A stretch of DNA of 64,000 nucleotides from Ascarosepion bandense (taxonomy: Eukaryota; Mollusca; Cephalopoda; Sepiida; Sepiidae): contig JBBBDQ010001188.1 of assembly GCA_037127315.1 (NCBI GenBank), positions 520,001-584,000 of the forward strand. Reading direction: 5' to 3'. Below the pieces are notes generated by a model. That model did no database searches and had not been told where the DNA came from. It saw only the letters and a program-made list of their open reading frames with translations. The translations under genes and the position numbers were made by a program. Shown in pieces: positions 32,015 through 43,984 of this stretch; the first letter of the stretch is position 1, and each line of letters starts with the position of its first letter.

Positions 32015-32700
32015 TTTTCACCCCAAGCAAAGCTTCCACTCGTGCGCGGATATTAAAATGTGAGAAAAATGCCAAGCCACAGATGCTGTATAAAAAGGAT
32101 AAGAGATGTATTGGATTTAAGGAGATAGAAGATGGCAATTGATTTTGCATTTAAACTTTTAGATATTTTTGCTATCAGGTAACATGGAATCGGAAAGATT
32201 TTTCGCAGACAGGATGTGGGAGAAAAGATATTCTTAGAGCAGAAAAAGCGGTTATATTAAGCCATTTCAACAGCAAAATACCTGGAACTTGATTCCAAGG
32301 AACGAAGACTGTCAGAGCGTGAAAATATAGAAAAATAGATGGAAATCCACATCATGTTGGCGAAAAATGATTAAAAGCGAGACCCCAAGTCAGCACCGAT
32401 TACATTTAAGAGTCTCCTTTGAATTTTATCAAGCACTTTAAGGTGAATAGCAGACGCACTAGACCAGATATAGGAACTGAATTTAATGCACCGACTATTG
32501 GTAGTTTTATGAATGTGCAAGATGTTTTCTGACGAGAAACAGTTTCACAGAGACCGAAACTTCCTAGTAGGGGATTTAGCTACAGATTCTTATGTAGTCA
32601 TTCTCCTTCAGGTCGTTTTAGCGACTGAGGCGAAGAAGGTACAGCGTAATGCTCTCGAGAAGGCTAGCATTCTGATGGTAGGTAGAAAAGCTTATGATGG
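32015..32700 (-). pseudogene. Jockey/CR1-like LINE 3' fragment, minus
   Basis: The tail begins at 32018 (ttttttcaccccaagcaaag). Upstream decayed family sequence runs to about 32700 (segments before and after the DKIQR-like block). With the preceding + copy it forms a tail-to-tail pair 25 bp apart. Confidence 0.7.
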
Positions 32701-32892
32701 TTAAAAGATAAAAGTTTTGTTTTGAAGGCATCAGATATTAAATATGAAAAGAGCATGAAATTATCGATATGCACGTTAGATAATCAATCACCGCCATTAA
32801 TGTGAGAATGATATACCCCAGTGGTTGTAATAAAAGGTTCGGTTAGAAATTATTAACACTTGAAGAAGACCGAAGCGTACAACGGTCAAAAT

Positions 32893-32945
32893 GTTGTACA
32901 AATGGCAACAAAGATGACAATAATCCGAATAATATAAATACTTTA
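32893..32945 (+). repeat. Single dispersed unit of the 108-bp satellite
   Basis: ttgtacaaatggcaacaaag and the gacaataatccgaataatat continuation match the 22739-24332 array. It is preceded by tgaagaagaccgaagcgtac, which is not part of the array unit and may be the parent element. Confidence 0.8.
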
Positions 32946-33616
32946 ATATTAATACTTTTTTTCTTATACTCTTTCAAGGTGCTGTGCATTTAATTCAGGA
33001 TGTAATGGTTAAAGAGCTCAATTTATGTAACTTTGTCTCCAGAGTTTTTTTCGCCTTCTCAGTTAAACATCGTCAATTTACACATCCCAAAGAGATAAGT
33101 ATTGTATTTTTCAAATGTTTTCAAATTTAGGAAAAACAATTAAAGAAAACTATTTTTTATTGTGTTGAATTTCATCTCACCAACTCATTTCCTTAATAAA
33201 TTCTTATAGTTTAGCGTCGCTAATGCATGAAACTGAAAGCGTATTCTTTCGACTTGTTTACTTTATTCTTGGAGTAGGAGTTTTCTATAACAGAGATGTG
33301 AGTTTTCGATTTGTTTATTGAGACGTTTCTTCGTCAGAAGAAAGAAATTAATTTACAGGTAGAATTGGCCACCCGCCAGCTAAGGAAAGAAGAGATAAAA
33401 AGAATTAACGGGAGTGTGAAAGGAGAATCAGGTATAAGAAAGAAGCTTAATTATATACGCAAAATGACAAAACCTATTCGGAACGATTTGCTTTAGGAAG
33501 AAAGGAATCAAATGAAATGCAAATTGTGTTTCTTACCTTAACCCGAGAAAAAAATCGAAAAACACATAACAGGTTTTTTGCGTTATAAATAGTGTCTGAA
33601 GGGTAAACAGAACTTC

Positions 33617-33635
33617 TTTCTTTCTTTCTTTCTTC

Positions 33636-33666
<31 letters not shown>

Positions 33667-33676
33667 ATTTCCTTTC
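33617..33676. repeat. (TTTC)n microsatellite
   Basis: About 15 TTTC units with one TTCC variant. Confidence 0.95.
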
Positions 33677-33733
33677 TTCGTTCAATAACCATCCAACGCA
33701 AACGGCTCATGTATATCAGTCTTATCATATTTG

Positions 33734-33734
<1 letters not shown>

Positions 33735-33786
<52 letters not shown>

Positions 33787-33790
33787 ATTT

Positions 33791-33851
<61 letters not shown>

Positions 33852-33911
33852 TATTTTCTATTTTCTATCTATCATCTATTTTCTATCTATCTATCTATCT
33901 ATCTTTTATTT

Positions 33912-33972
<61 letters not shown>

Positions 33973-34009
33973 TTTCATTTTCTATCTATCTATCTATCTA
34001 TTTTCTTTG

Positions 34010-34057
<48 letters not shown>

Positions 34058-34090
34058 TTTCATTTTCTATCTATCTATCTATCAATTTTC

Positions 34091-34124
<34 letters not shown>

Positions 34125-34193
34125 TTTCATTTTCTATCTATCTATCTATCTATTTTCATTTTCTATCTATCTATCTATCTATCTTTTATTTTC

Positions 34194-34227
<34 letters not shown>

Positions 34228-34237
34228 TTTCATTTTG

Positions 34238-34280
<43 letters not shown>

Positions 34281-34290
34281 GCTTGTTCAC

Positions 34291-34352
<62 letters not shown>

Positions 34353-34444
34353 GTTTGTTCATATCTATCTATCTATCTATCTATTTTTGCTTGTTCATAT
34401 CTATCTATTTATCTATCTTTCTATCTATCTACCTTTTTTGTTCA

Positions 34445-34475
<31 letters not shown>

Positions 34476-34491
34476 AGCTTTGCTTGTTCAC

Positions 34492-34541
<50 letters not shown>

Positions 34542-34590
34542 GCCTGCTCATATCTATCTATCTTTCTATCTATCTATTTTTGTTTGTTCA

Positions 34591-34627
<37 letters not shown>

Positions 34628-34694
34628 CTCTTTGCTTGCTCATATCTATCTATCTATTTATCTATCTTTCTATCTATCTATTTTTGTTTGTTCA

Positions 34695-34733
<39 letters not shown>

Positions 34734-34746
34734 GTCAGTCTGTTCG

Positions 34747-34786
<40 letters not shown>

Positions 34787-34843
34787 GCTTGTTCATATCT
34801 ATCTATCTATTTATCTATCTTTCTATCTATTTTTGTTTGTTCA

Positions 34844-34874
<31 letters not shown>

Positions 34875-34945
34875 ATTTTTGCATGTTTATTTCTATCTAT
34901 CTATCTATCTACCTATCTATCTATCTATCTATTCAGTCTGTTCTA

Positions 34946-34984
<39 letters not shown>

Positions 34985-34993
34985 TCATCTATT

Positions 34994-35034
<41 letters not shown>

Positions 35035-35046
35035 TCAGTCTGTTCA

Positions 35047-35081
<35 letters not shown>

Positions 35082-35095
35082 TCAGTCTGTTCATT

Positions 35096-35148
<53 letters not shown>

Positions 35149-35160
35149 TCAGTCTGTTCA

Positions 35161-35195
<35 letters not shown>

Positions 35196-35299
35196 TCAGT
35201 CTGTTCATATCTATCTATCTATCTAGCTAGCTAGCTTTGCTTGTTCATAACTATCTATCTATTTATCTATCTTTCCATCTATCTATTTTTGTTTGTTCA

Positions 35300-35369
<70 letters not shown>
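33735..35369. repeat. Giant interrupted (ATCT)n array (1.6 kb)
   Basis: ATCT blocks are punctuated by three successive interruption types: tttattttc / ttttcattttc (33840-34240), ttgcttgttcata or ttgtttgttcata (34270-34870), then attcagtctgttcata (34930-35210). The gradient shows the interruptions were amplified locally. Open frames of up to 505 codons (IYLS repeats) are artefacts. Confidence 0.98.
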
Positions 35370-35857
35370 ATGTAATGATAATGTTATATATCAGAAAACA
35401 TTTGGCATTCCGCCAGTACTACATTCTATTGACATTTATAAATTCATTCCCTTAAAACATATCTTTTCCTACAAAAAAGTTTGAATTTCTCGAATTTTTA
35501 TTGCTCTTTTTCGTATTGACCTAAGTTTTGGTTTTCTTCTTTACTTTTAGTCTGAAGTCGTTGATAAGCCATTATTTTCTCTCTGAGTTGCATGCCGTAT
35601 CCGATTTCTTTATATGTAAATGCATCGCTAATGAAGAATCATGTGCTTTTCAGTGGTCAAGAAATAATGCCAGCATTAATGATAGAATAGGGCCATTAGA
35701 TATCAATGTATTGCTAATTATGTCATATAAACGCATGAAAAATTATGAAGGAATGGAATTAAGACACGTATTATTGATACAATAAAGCTAATTTATCTAA
35801 AACTTGTTGACTATTTCTGTGGCAAAAAATTACATAAACGGATAATATATATTCCTA

Positions 35858-35890
<33 letters not shown>

Positions 35891-35912
35891 TGTGTGTGTG
35901 TCTGTATGTGTG
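35858..35912. repeat. (GT)n microsatellite
   Basis: GT run with three TC interruptions. Confidence 0.95.
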
Positions 35913-36199
35913 TGCGCGTTATATTTCTTGGTTTTCGTTCGTTTGTTTTGCAACGATTTTGCGCACACATTGTCTGTTTAGATAAACATACGTTAGATAT
36001 TTTTAGAATGGGTCTTAGTAAAACATGGCGATCTATTATAATGTTTTTGACATTTATTTTTAGTTAGTAATAGTGATATTAGTAGGCTGTCAAATTACTT
36101 TCCCAGAAAATAATTTTGTTCTATATGAAACTTTATAAATAAAACTGAAGATGTCTGTCAGTGTCACTGATTTATATCATTATAAAACTTTTTTTATAA

Positions 36200-38165
36200 A
36201 CATTTCACCCCAAACAAGGCTGTTTTACTGCCACTAGTGCCCAGGGGGTTACATAAAAGGAGAATGATTAGAAAGAGGAACAAGTTATTGGGTGGGTGTC
36301 AGAAAATGGGTAAGAGAAGAGTGAGAACACTGGTGTGAAGAGAGCTGATGAGAGTGAAGTTGACGGGGTAAAGAACATAAGGGAAAAGATGGTGGTAAGA
36401 GAGTTAGGAAATGGTAATTGACCTTCTTCTTCTTTTTCTTCTTCTTCTTCTTCTTCTTTTATGTGCCCTGTTCCTTCAGGACGTAGGCGATCATGGTTCT
36501 CCACGTCTCCCAATCCCTTGCGGCTCTTAGTATGTTTGCTTCTGTTACACCTCGCAACCCCCGTTCCGTCATCCACCTGATCAGGCCCTGCAAATACATT
36601 ATTCGCTGCCTTCCTCTGTCACTTTTCCCTCTATCTGGCCTGTTAGTATCAGGTTCTCCAAGCTCTTCTTCCTTACTGCATGTCCCGGGAACTTCAGTTG
36701 TCTCTTCCTGATGCTCAGTATTAATTTCCTTTTTGTTGCCATTCTTTCCAACACCTCATCGTTGCTTGCATACTCAGTCCACGATATCCGCAGCATCCTT
36801 CTGTAGAACCACATTTCCGCTGCTTCAAGGTTTGTCTTCATTTTCGATGATATTGTCCAGCATTCACTGCCGTATAGAAGAACTGACATCACATAGCAAT
36901 CCAGCACTCTTTTCTTTGTTTCTAGTGAAATTTTTCTGTGTGTTAGTACTTTATTCAGCTTCTGGAACGCGTCCTTTGCCATGCCAATTCGCCTTCGGAT
37001 CTCTATGTCGCACTTTCAATCTCCTGTTAGAACACTTCCTAGGTATTGACATTTTTGTACTTACATTTACTAAATTCTTGGAGATTGTAGCAAGTAAACA
37101 GAAGTAAATTCCACAGACAGGAAGTGCGAGAAAAGAAGCTGTTAGAATAGAAGTTGTGGTTACATTTTATTGGTTTCACTGTAAAAGGGTGGGATCTAGT
37201 TGCGAGTCGAGTAGCTTGAGTAAATTCATGCAGGGGGCACAAGGGGGCTAAGCACGTCGAAGCAGAAGCCATAATACTATTTGTAGAAGAGACAGAGGAA
37301 AGCCATATTACGCCGGTGAGAAAGTGACTGAGAAACCAAGTCGGGATCAATCATATTGCAGATTCTCCGTTGAATTTTGTCAAGAATCCCGGGGTGAATA
37401 GCAGGGGCACCCGACCAGATGGGAAACTTGCTGGTCCTACACAGTGAACCGACCTTCTTAGCAGCGGATTTAGCTATGGATTCGATGTAGTCATTCCACT
37501 TCACAACTGCTGAGAAAGTTAGACCGAGGAGGTGCAGTGTTTTGCTTTCAGGGGGACTAGCCTGATCTATGCTTTAAGGTGGTGGATAGGAGCGATTGTC
37601 TATGGTGATTAACAGATAGCGGCTTCGTTATGAAAGCATTAAAAATTACAAGCCATTTCTTACTCTAGTCCACCACAGAGGTTCGCTTTGTCAGCCTCAG
37701 CGGATTTCTGATCGAGGCGGGAGTAAATGGTGGTGTCAACAGCATAGACGACTACTTGGGATCTGATTACATCAGCGAGATCGTTGATGAAGATCAGAAA
37801 AAGCGTAGGACCTAGAATAGATCCTTGAGGGACCCCCCACGTACGTATCACGAGGCATGTCCGTTCAGTACTACCTTCATTACGCGATTTGAAAGGAATG
37901 ACTGTATTAGATCAAATAATTGTCCAGTTATTCTATAGCACCGTAGCTTGAGTAGAAGGCCAGCATGCCAGACACTATTAAACGCTTTGAAGATATTCGG
38001 GGCAACGCTGTTCTTATCGAGAGCCTGATATATTTATTCAGTGACGGTCGTTAGCATATCAGCAGTAGTTCTTGTTAAGCGGGAACCATACTATTTGTTA
38101 AAGAAGACACTGTTGGATGAGATGTTGAACCACTTCGGTGTTGATAATAGCCTCGAACACTTTGC
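36200..38165 (-). pseudogene. Jockey/CR1-like LINE, minus, split by another LINE
   Basis: The 3' tail is at 36205-36260 and the body at 37075-38165. Family sequence breaks at 36420 (gtaattgacc) and resumes at about 37070 (attcttggagattgtagc). Motifs on the minus strand: [20 protein letters not shown], then [11 protein letters not shown] (YADD changed to YAVD), [20 protein letters not shown] and IWSGAPAIHPGILDKIQRRI. Stops are present and it is inactive. Confidence 0.82.
36421..37060 (-). pseudogene. GAA-tailed LINE inserted in a Jockey-like LINE
   Basis: Minus strand, with (TTC)n at the left end (36424-36460) as the 3' tail. It reads [77 protein letters not shown] and RQLKFPGHAVRKKSLENLIL. 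It is 5'-truncated near 37060. The nesting shows this family moved after the Jockey-like copy. Confidence 0.83.
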
Positions 38166-38319
38166 CAAAAACCTTCAACAATTTTTAATCCTGTTTGATT
38201 CAAAACTTTGACATATTTATTACTCTCCGCAACAAAGAAAAAGACATTCCGGGTTTAATTTTTGTTTTAAATTTCTTATTTTCAAGTATTTTTTTTTTTT
38301 TTGTTAAATATAGAAATGA

Positions 38320-38700
38320 AAGATGATTGATTTGTATAAGTGTAAAATGGATTCAGGCGAGAAAAACTTTCTGGACCACGTGACCCTTTATAGCAGTTGA
38401 TTTAGCTATTGATTCAATTTAGTCGTTCCACTTGAGGTCGGTTGAGAGACTGAGGCCGACGAGGCGCAGTTTATTGCTTTCCGGGAGATTAGCTTGATCC
38501 ATGCTAATGGGGGTAAAAGGGACATTCTATGGTGGTTGAAACATAGCAGCTTTGTTTGGAAGCATTAGAATTCACGAGCCATTTCTTTCCCTGAGTACAC
38601 CACAGATTGGAGGTATGTTTCAAAACCAGAAGCGAGGTTATCGTCTTCAGCCTTGGTAGATTACTTACTGAGGTTAATGCCAGTTCTATTTCTGCGTATT
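38320..38700 (-). pseudogene. Jockey/CR1-like LINE fragment
   Basis: Minus-strand family sequence equivalent to 8090-8440 and 37430-37690 (region around LPESxxFRLLGL / KWNDYIES). It is decayed. Confidence 0.65.
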
Positions 38701-38755
38701 AACAGAAAGTTTGAATGGATGTCTAAATGTCTTCTAATTTTATGCAATATAATGG

Positions 38756-38756
38756 T

Positions 38757-38798
<42 letters not shown>
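38756..38798. repeat. (AGAT)n microsatellite
   Basis: About 11 AGAT units, 130 bp before the left end of Helitron-like copy 2. Confidence 0.95.
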
Positions 38799-38928
38799 TG
38801 TGGTTCACAGAGAGAATAGAAGGACCAAATGGATAAAAAGGAAATGGGTAAAATAGATTTAGACGATGAGAGATAAGTATGCAAAAAAGGTATACTGGGA
38901 TTAGTACAGATGCATATGAAAGTACATC

Positions 38929-39237
38929 TCTAAACTTATTTATAAATGGAACTTTGTCTGAGTGTGTGTGTGTGTGTGTCCGTTATCTATAGACTCCGAA
39001 ACCGCTGAACCGATTTTCTTGAAAATTTACAAAGTTGTACTATAAGCGTCTGCGAGTGTTCTTAGTAAGGTTTTGTGTTGAGGTACCCCCGATAAATATC
39101 GAAAATCGATAATCGAAAAAATCGGGTTATAGTGGGAGTGGTCCAATTTTAATCAAATTAGATACACTCATAGACAAAGACATAAACGATATTCAGGAGT
39201 TTCAGGGTTGCAGTTCTTACAATAGTGCAGAAAATCG

Positions 39238-39274
<37 letters not shown>

Positions 39275-39654
39275 CAAGATGTTTGTGTGTGTGTCTGTTT
39301 ATCTGCCTGTATGTCTGTATTTTTCAGCCCTTGTATTTTAGGTTTTGCTTTGGGTTTGGCTCTAAGTAGGTATAATTGTAGTTCTTAGTCTCAGCCATGT
39401 TACCATTTACTCAGAGGACCTATTTAGCCCTCAAAATTCAGTTTACGACGAAAAATTTATTTGATATCGATACCAGGAAATCAAAATTTGACTTACATCC
39501 ATTCATTTTTCTTCAGTCTACGGTTTCGCTTTAACTGGAAACAACTATTGCTTTTTAGTTATTCGTGCCAAATTCAAACGAATTTGAGCTGAAGGACCAC
39601 GGATTAGTTTTAAAGCTTTCATTATACACGAGCAACGCCGTGCTATAGTGCGAG
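38929..39654 (+). mobile_element. Helitron-like non-autonomous element, copy 2
   Basis: It starts TCTAAACTTATTTATAAATG. The 3' hairpin reads C-A-C-G / C-G-T-G around AGCAACGC, and the end is gcgag|T, decayed from CTRR|T. It is about 90% like copy 1 by eye across the tctcagccatg, ccatttactcagagga and gtttcgctttaactggaaac blocks. Confidence 0.68.
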
Positions 39655-39689
39655 TATAGATATATATGAACAGAGGAAGATAATTATAT

Positions 39690-39773
39690 TGATAGATATG
39701 AAGAGAGATAGATAGATGAACAGACTGATAAATAGATAGATATGAACAGACTGATAAATAGATAGATATGAAC

Positions 39774-39810
<37 letters not shown>

Positions 39811-39846
39811 TGAACAGACTGATAAATAGATAGATATGAACAGACT

Positions 39847-39909
<63 letters not shown>

Positions 39910-39957
39910 GAGAACAGACTGCGAGAGATAGATAAATAGATGAACAGACTGAGCTAG
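39690..39957. repeat. Interrupted (AGAT)n array (minus sense of ATCT)
   Basis: AGAT blocks are separated by gaacagactgataaatagat, the complement of the cagtctgttc punctuation seen elsewhere. It begins within 40 bp of Helitron-like copy 2. Confidence 0.95.
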
Positions 39958-40451
39958 ACAGATATGTTGCAATCTGATATAGACGCAGCTTGTCAGAGAT
40001 AAAGACATGTTCTGTGAATCGACTGGGAACCATGGGAGCATGCTGTGGTATCTAAATAAAATCGTATTATTAGATCGGCAAACTGCCTCACTTTCATAAA
40101 AGAAAAATTCCGTTTTTTTGTTTTTAATGTAAGCTTGAAATATTCGCGGTAAATATCGACGTTCTAGCATTTAGTTTCTTTGCTGTTATATTGCGGTTTC
40201 AGAATTCACTTCACACATTTCAAAGACTCCTGAGCGTCAAACAAAAACGTTTGTTTACTAGATGCTGCAGACGCCTCTGAAAACTCCTCCCGTTTTCAAA
40301 TGTCAACATTTGTTTTTGTGAAGATTCACAAGTGGGAAGAAAAAAAATTGGTGCTTTAAAGTAATGACGATATGCAATACCTGTAAACGGAATATTTTGT
40401 TTCGTACTTTGTCTTACATAGAAGAAATCCACTCTACTATAATAAAGGCCG

Positions 40452-40452
<1 letters not shown>

Positions 40453-40507
<55 letters not shown>

Positions 40508-40520
40508 TTTTGCATGTTTA

Positions 40521-40563
<43 letters not shown>

Positions 40564-40578
40564 TTTTGCATGTTTATT

Positions 40579-40630
<52 letters not shown>

Positions 40631-40638
40631 GTCTGTTC

Positions 40639-40692
<54 letters not shown>

Positions 40693-40700
40693 CAGTCTGT

Positions 40701-40747
<47 letters not shown>

Positions 40748-40757
40748 CAGTCTGTTC

Positions 40758-40816
<59 letters not shown>

Positions 40817-40826
40817 CAGTCTGTTC

Positions 40827-40874
<48 letters not shown>
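40453..40874. repeat. Interrupted (ATCT)n array
   Basis: ATCT blocks with ttttgcatgttta punctuation on the left and cagtctgttcatt on the right. Confidence 0.97.
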
Positions 40875-41084
40875 GCCGTCTCAATATGCAAAAAAATGAG
40901 TTTTCCTCTCAATATTAGATAACACCCTGGTTAATGTCAGTCGAACTCTCTATTTTTCTCTAATTTTATAATTTATATAAATTGGATAAACACTTTTTCA
41001 TGATCCACTCTGTCTTTACAGATCTGCCATTCTCTCTCTCTCCACTTCAGTGTATATATATATATATATTTTTTTTTTTTCTAA

Positions 41085-41350
41085 TCTGCTCAATATGTCC
41101 AAATAGTGGATATATTGGTGTTTCTGGAAACAGTTTTAGATTCCGTTTTAATAATCATAAACTAAGCATACGCCAAAATAACCCTTATTCCTCCATAGCT
41201 GAACACTTCAGTCAACCAGGACACACATTAGAAAACTGCAAATGTTTATTGATAGATTCCGATTTTCGTTCCACATACTCACGCAGAAAGAAAGAAAAAT
41301 ACTGGATTTTAAAATTAAATGCATATAGGCTAGGGTTAAATAGGGCTTAG
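41085..41350 (+). pseudogene. Penelope-like GIY-YIG domain fragment (second subtype)
   Basis: Plus strand: CPNSGYIGVSGNSFRFRFNN, HKLSIRQNN, AEHFSQPGHTLENCKCLLID and KEKYWILKLNAYRLGLNRA, then a stop. Y-I-G-x-(S/T)-G-N-x-hRxRFxxH is the YIG half and first helix of GIY-YIG nucleases fused to retroelement RTs. The GIY strand is lost on the left in a TA/poly-T tract. It differs clearly from the domain at 2790-3119. Confidence 0.7.
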
Positions 41351-41497
41351 GGATTTTGAATCTTTATAAATATTTCAATAGTTAAACATTTTTTAGATAC
41401 ACTTAGAAATTTTTTCTTTCAAACAAAATTTAAAAGTATTATTACAGATAGATTTATGTTTAGAAATATTCAGACTCTGTTGCTTTCTGCATCACGT

Positions 41498-41561
41498 GAC
41501 GGACGCTCCTCGCGACGGACGCTCCTCGCGACGGACGCTTCTCGTGAGGGACGCTTCCAGT
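41498..41561 (+). repeat. 16-bp GC-rich tandem repeat, four copies
   Basis: gacggacgctcctcgc is repeated at 41498, 41514, 41530 and 41546 with increasing changes. It lies in the 3' region of the GIY-YIG fragment, just before a ctgatgaaaa...gtctgaaat motif (41583-41612). Confidence 0.95.
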
Positions 41562-41737
41562 TTAAATTCTAAAATCATTTATTTCTGATGAAAAGTCGAG
41601 GCCGGTCTGAAATATCAAATATATTTATATATATATATAATAATAGAAATACATAAATACTGCAAAAAAAACAAAAAAACATTTCTAACTTAAAACTTTT
41701 TCGTAGGTTTTCCTATATATATATATAAATAGTGTAT

Positions 41738-42185
41738 CGAGGCAGAAAATACTTTTCTAAACATATACTGTTAGATATAAGAGACAATGAATGTCTATTG
41801 TGTTTAATCATGAGCCGTTCTAAACGTCGTATTTTGGCTTTAATTACAGTTGAAAATAAAGACAAAAATTCTGCAACATTTGGATAATTTTTTATTAAGT
41901 TGTTTCTAAGCTTTCGGCTCACATGAGCCATCTTCAGAGAGGTTATTAAGACGGTAACTCAATAACATCCACCATCAGCGACGATTTTATTTTGTGCTGA
42001 CATAAAACTCCGCTAGGCAACGGCAATAGTTACCAAAAATAACAAACGCAGTTCGCAAATGTGCAATGCGGTTCTATGACGTCACACCGCGTGATAGCGC
42101 GAAATGACAACAGAACCATATATTCAAATACAATGTAATCCGTTATGACCGGATTTAAACCTGATTTTATTAAGTGTAGGTTGTT
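41738..42185 (+). repeat. CTTTCGGCT element, copy 2
   Basis: It follows TA repeats with gtgtatcgaggcag and matches 17500-17962 almost end to end (gacaatgaatgtctattgtg, ctttcggctcacatgagcca, atgacgtcacaccgcgtgat). It ends at gtaggttgtttggat before a (TA)n run. Confidence 0.75.
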
Positions 42186-42186
42186 T

Positions 42187-42240
<54 letters not shown>

Positions 42241-42242
<2 letters not shown>

Positions 42243-42535
42243 TAAACAAATTTCTGTTAAATATAACAGACAATGAATGTTTATCATGTTTAATCATAAG
42301 CCGGTCTAATATCGTGTTTTGGATTGAATTTCAGTTTAAGGTAAAGATAAAAATTGTCCAACATTTGAATATGTTTTTATTATGTTTATTCCAATCTTTC
42401 GGCTCACATGAGCCATCTTCAGAGAGGTTACAGGGACGCGGTGTGATGTCATAGAACCGCATTTCAAACGTGACTGTAACCGTTGCATAGCAATATTTTA
42501 TGTCAATACAAAATAAAATCATCTTTGATGGCAGA
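42241..42535 (+). repeat. CTTTCGGCT element, copy 3 (shorter, diverged)
   Basis: It has the same left part (gacaatgaatgtttatcatg, tttcggctcacatgagcca), then passes directly to gacgcggtgtgatgtcatag, so the middle is missing or rearranged. It adjoins copy 2 through a (TA)n tract. Confidence 0.7.
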
Positions 42536-42773
42536 TATATTTATGTTAAGTCCTGAAATTTTCATGAAAATAGAACAAGTATTTGATTTTTACAAGGATT
42601 TCTAAATAAATATGTTTTCTACCGTAAAAACGTACAAAAAATCATTATTAAAGTTAGAATAGGCGATGACGTAAACAAAACGAGGTTTTAAACAAAATTT
42701 CGAACGTGTTAGAAAAGATTAAAAAATTTCAAAAGATAATTAAAAAATCTTTGATCTTCCCTCATAATAAAAA

Positions 42774-43482
42774 TTAGCAGTATAACCCGGCGTTGCTTGG
42801 GTGTAATGAAAGCTTTAAAACTAATCCATAATCCTGGAGCTCAGACTCTTTGGACGTTGGCACGAATAACTAAAAAGCAATAGTTGTTTCCAGTTAAAGC
42901 GAAACCGTAGACTGAAAGAAAAATGAATGTATGTAAGTCAAATTTTGATTTCCTGCTATCGCTATCAAATAAGTTGTTTTCGTTGTAAACTGAATTTTGA
43001 AGGCTAAATAAGTCCTCTGAGTAAATGGTATCATGGCTGAGACTAAGAACTACAATTATACCTACTTGCAGCCAAACCCGAAGTCAAATCTAAAATAAAA
43101 GGGATGAAAAAATACAGACATACAGGCAGATAAACAAACACACACACAAATATTTGCCTTTTATATATATATATATATATTATCGATTTTCTGATCTCTT
43201 ATAAGAACTGCAACCTTGAAACTTCTGAATATCGTTTCTTATGTCTTTGTCTATGAGTATCAAATTTGATTAAAATTGGACCACTCCTTCTATAACCCGA
43301 TTTTTTCGATTATCGATTTTCGATATTTATCGCGTATATCTCGACACAAAACCTAGCTAAGAAGACTCTCAGACACCTATAGTACAACTGTATAAATTTT
43401 CAAGAAAACCGGTTTAGCCGTTTCGGAGTCTATAGGTAACGGACACACACCCACACAGCCAACATTTATAAATAAGTTTAGA
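42774..43482 (-). mobile_element. Helitron-like non-autonomous element, copy 3
   Basis: Minus orientation: it starts A|TCTAAACTTATTTATAAATG (43482) and ends ACTGCTAA|T (42774). The 3' hairpin ACCC/GGGT surrounds the aagcaacgcc loop. The internal blocks are those of copies 1 and 2. Confidence 0.72.
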
Positions 43483-43923
43483 TATAAACACTTTGATGGA
43501 AAAGTTTCTTTTATTAAGTTCGGGGCCTTTTTTATTCATACTGTTTTAGCGATTTTTTATGGGAGGTACCTAGTTTAATCTTTTGTGTCTCTGTGTCCGT
43601 TTATATCTTATTATGGAATGTGACACACGTCGATACTTTGGTATTAGTGTTTCGATAATTTAACTGCGCGTGAGTGTAAGGCTTCTGTGACATTCAAATC
43701 TTCCACTAACAAAAATGATTAAATAAATAAAAATAAAAAACAAACAGGAAGATAAAAGACGCATTTGGTGAAAACGAATGAAACAGACTAAGAATAAAAA
43801 TCTGTAAACCACAAAACTAAGATGTATTTGTAAAGACTATGATTTAAAAAATCAAATATTTGTATTGTATATAATTATTCCAGTTTGAAACACTAAGTAA
43901 GCACAGAAATAACACAAAGATTG

Positions 43924-43927
<4 letters not shown>

Positions 43928-43978
<51 letters not shown>
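43928..43978. repeat. (TAA)n microsatellite
   Basis: About 17 TAA units, directly at the 5' truncation of the RLE-type LINE. Confidence 0.97.
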
Positions 43979-43984
43979 GAAACT

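Noticed and set aside
33709..35234. Open frames of 505, 248 and 216 codons rich in IYLS
   Set aside because: ATCT repeats read without stops in several frames. The same occurs at 5741, 39545 and 40364. There is no evidence of coding.
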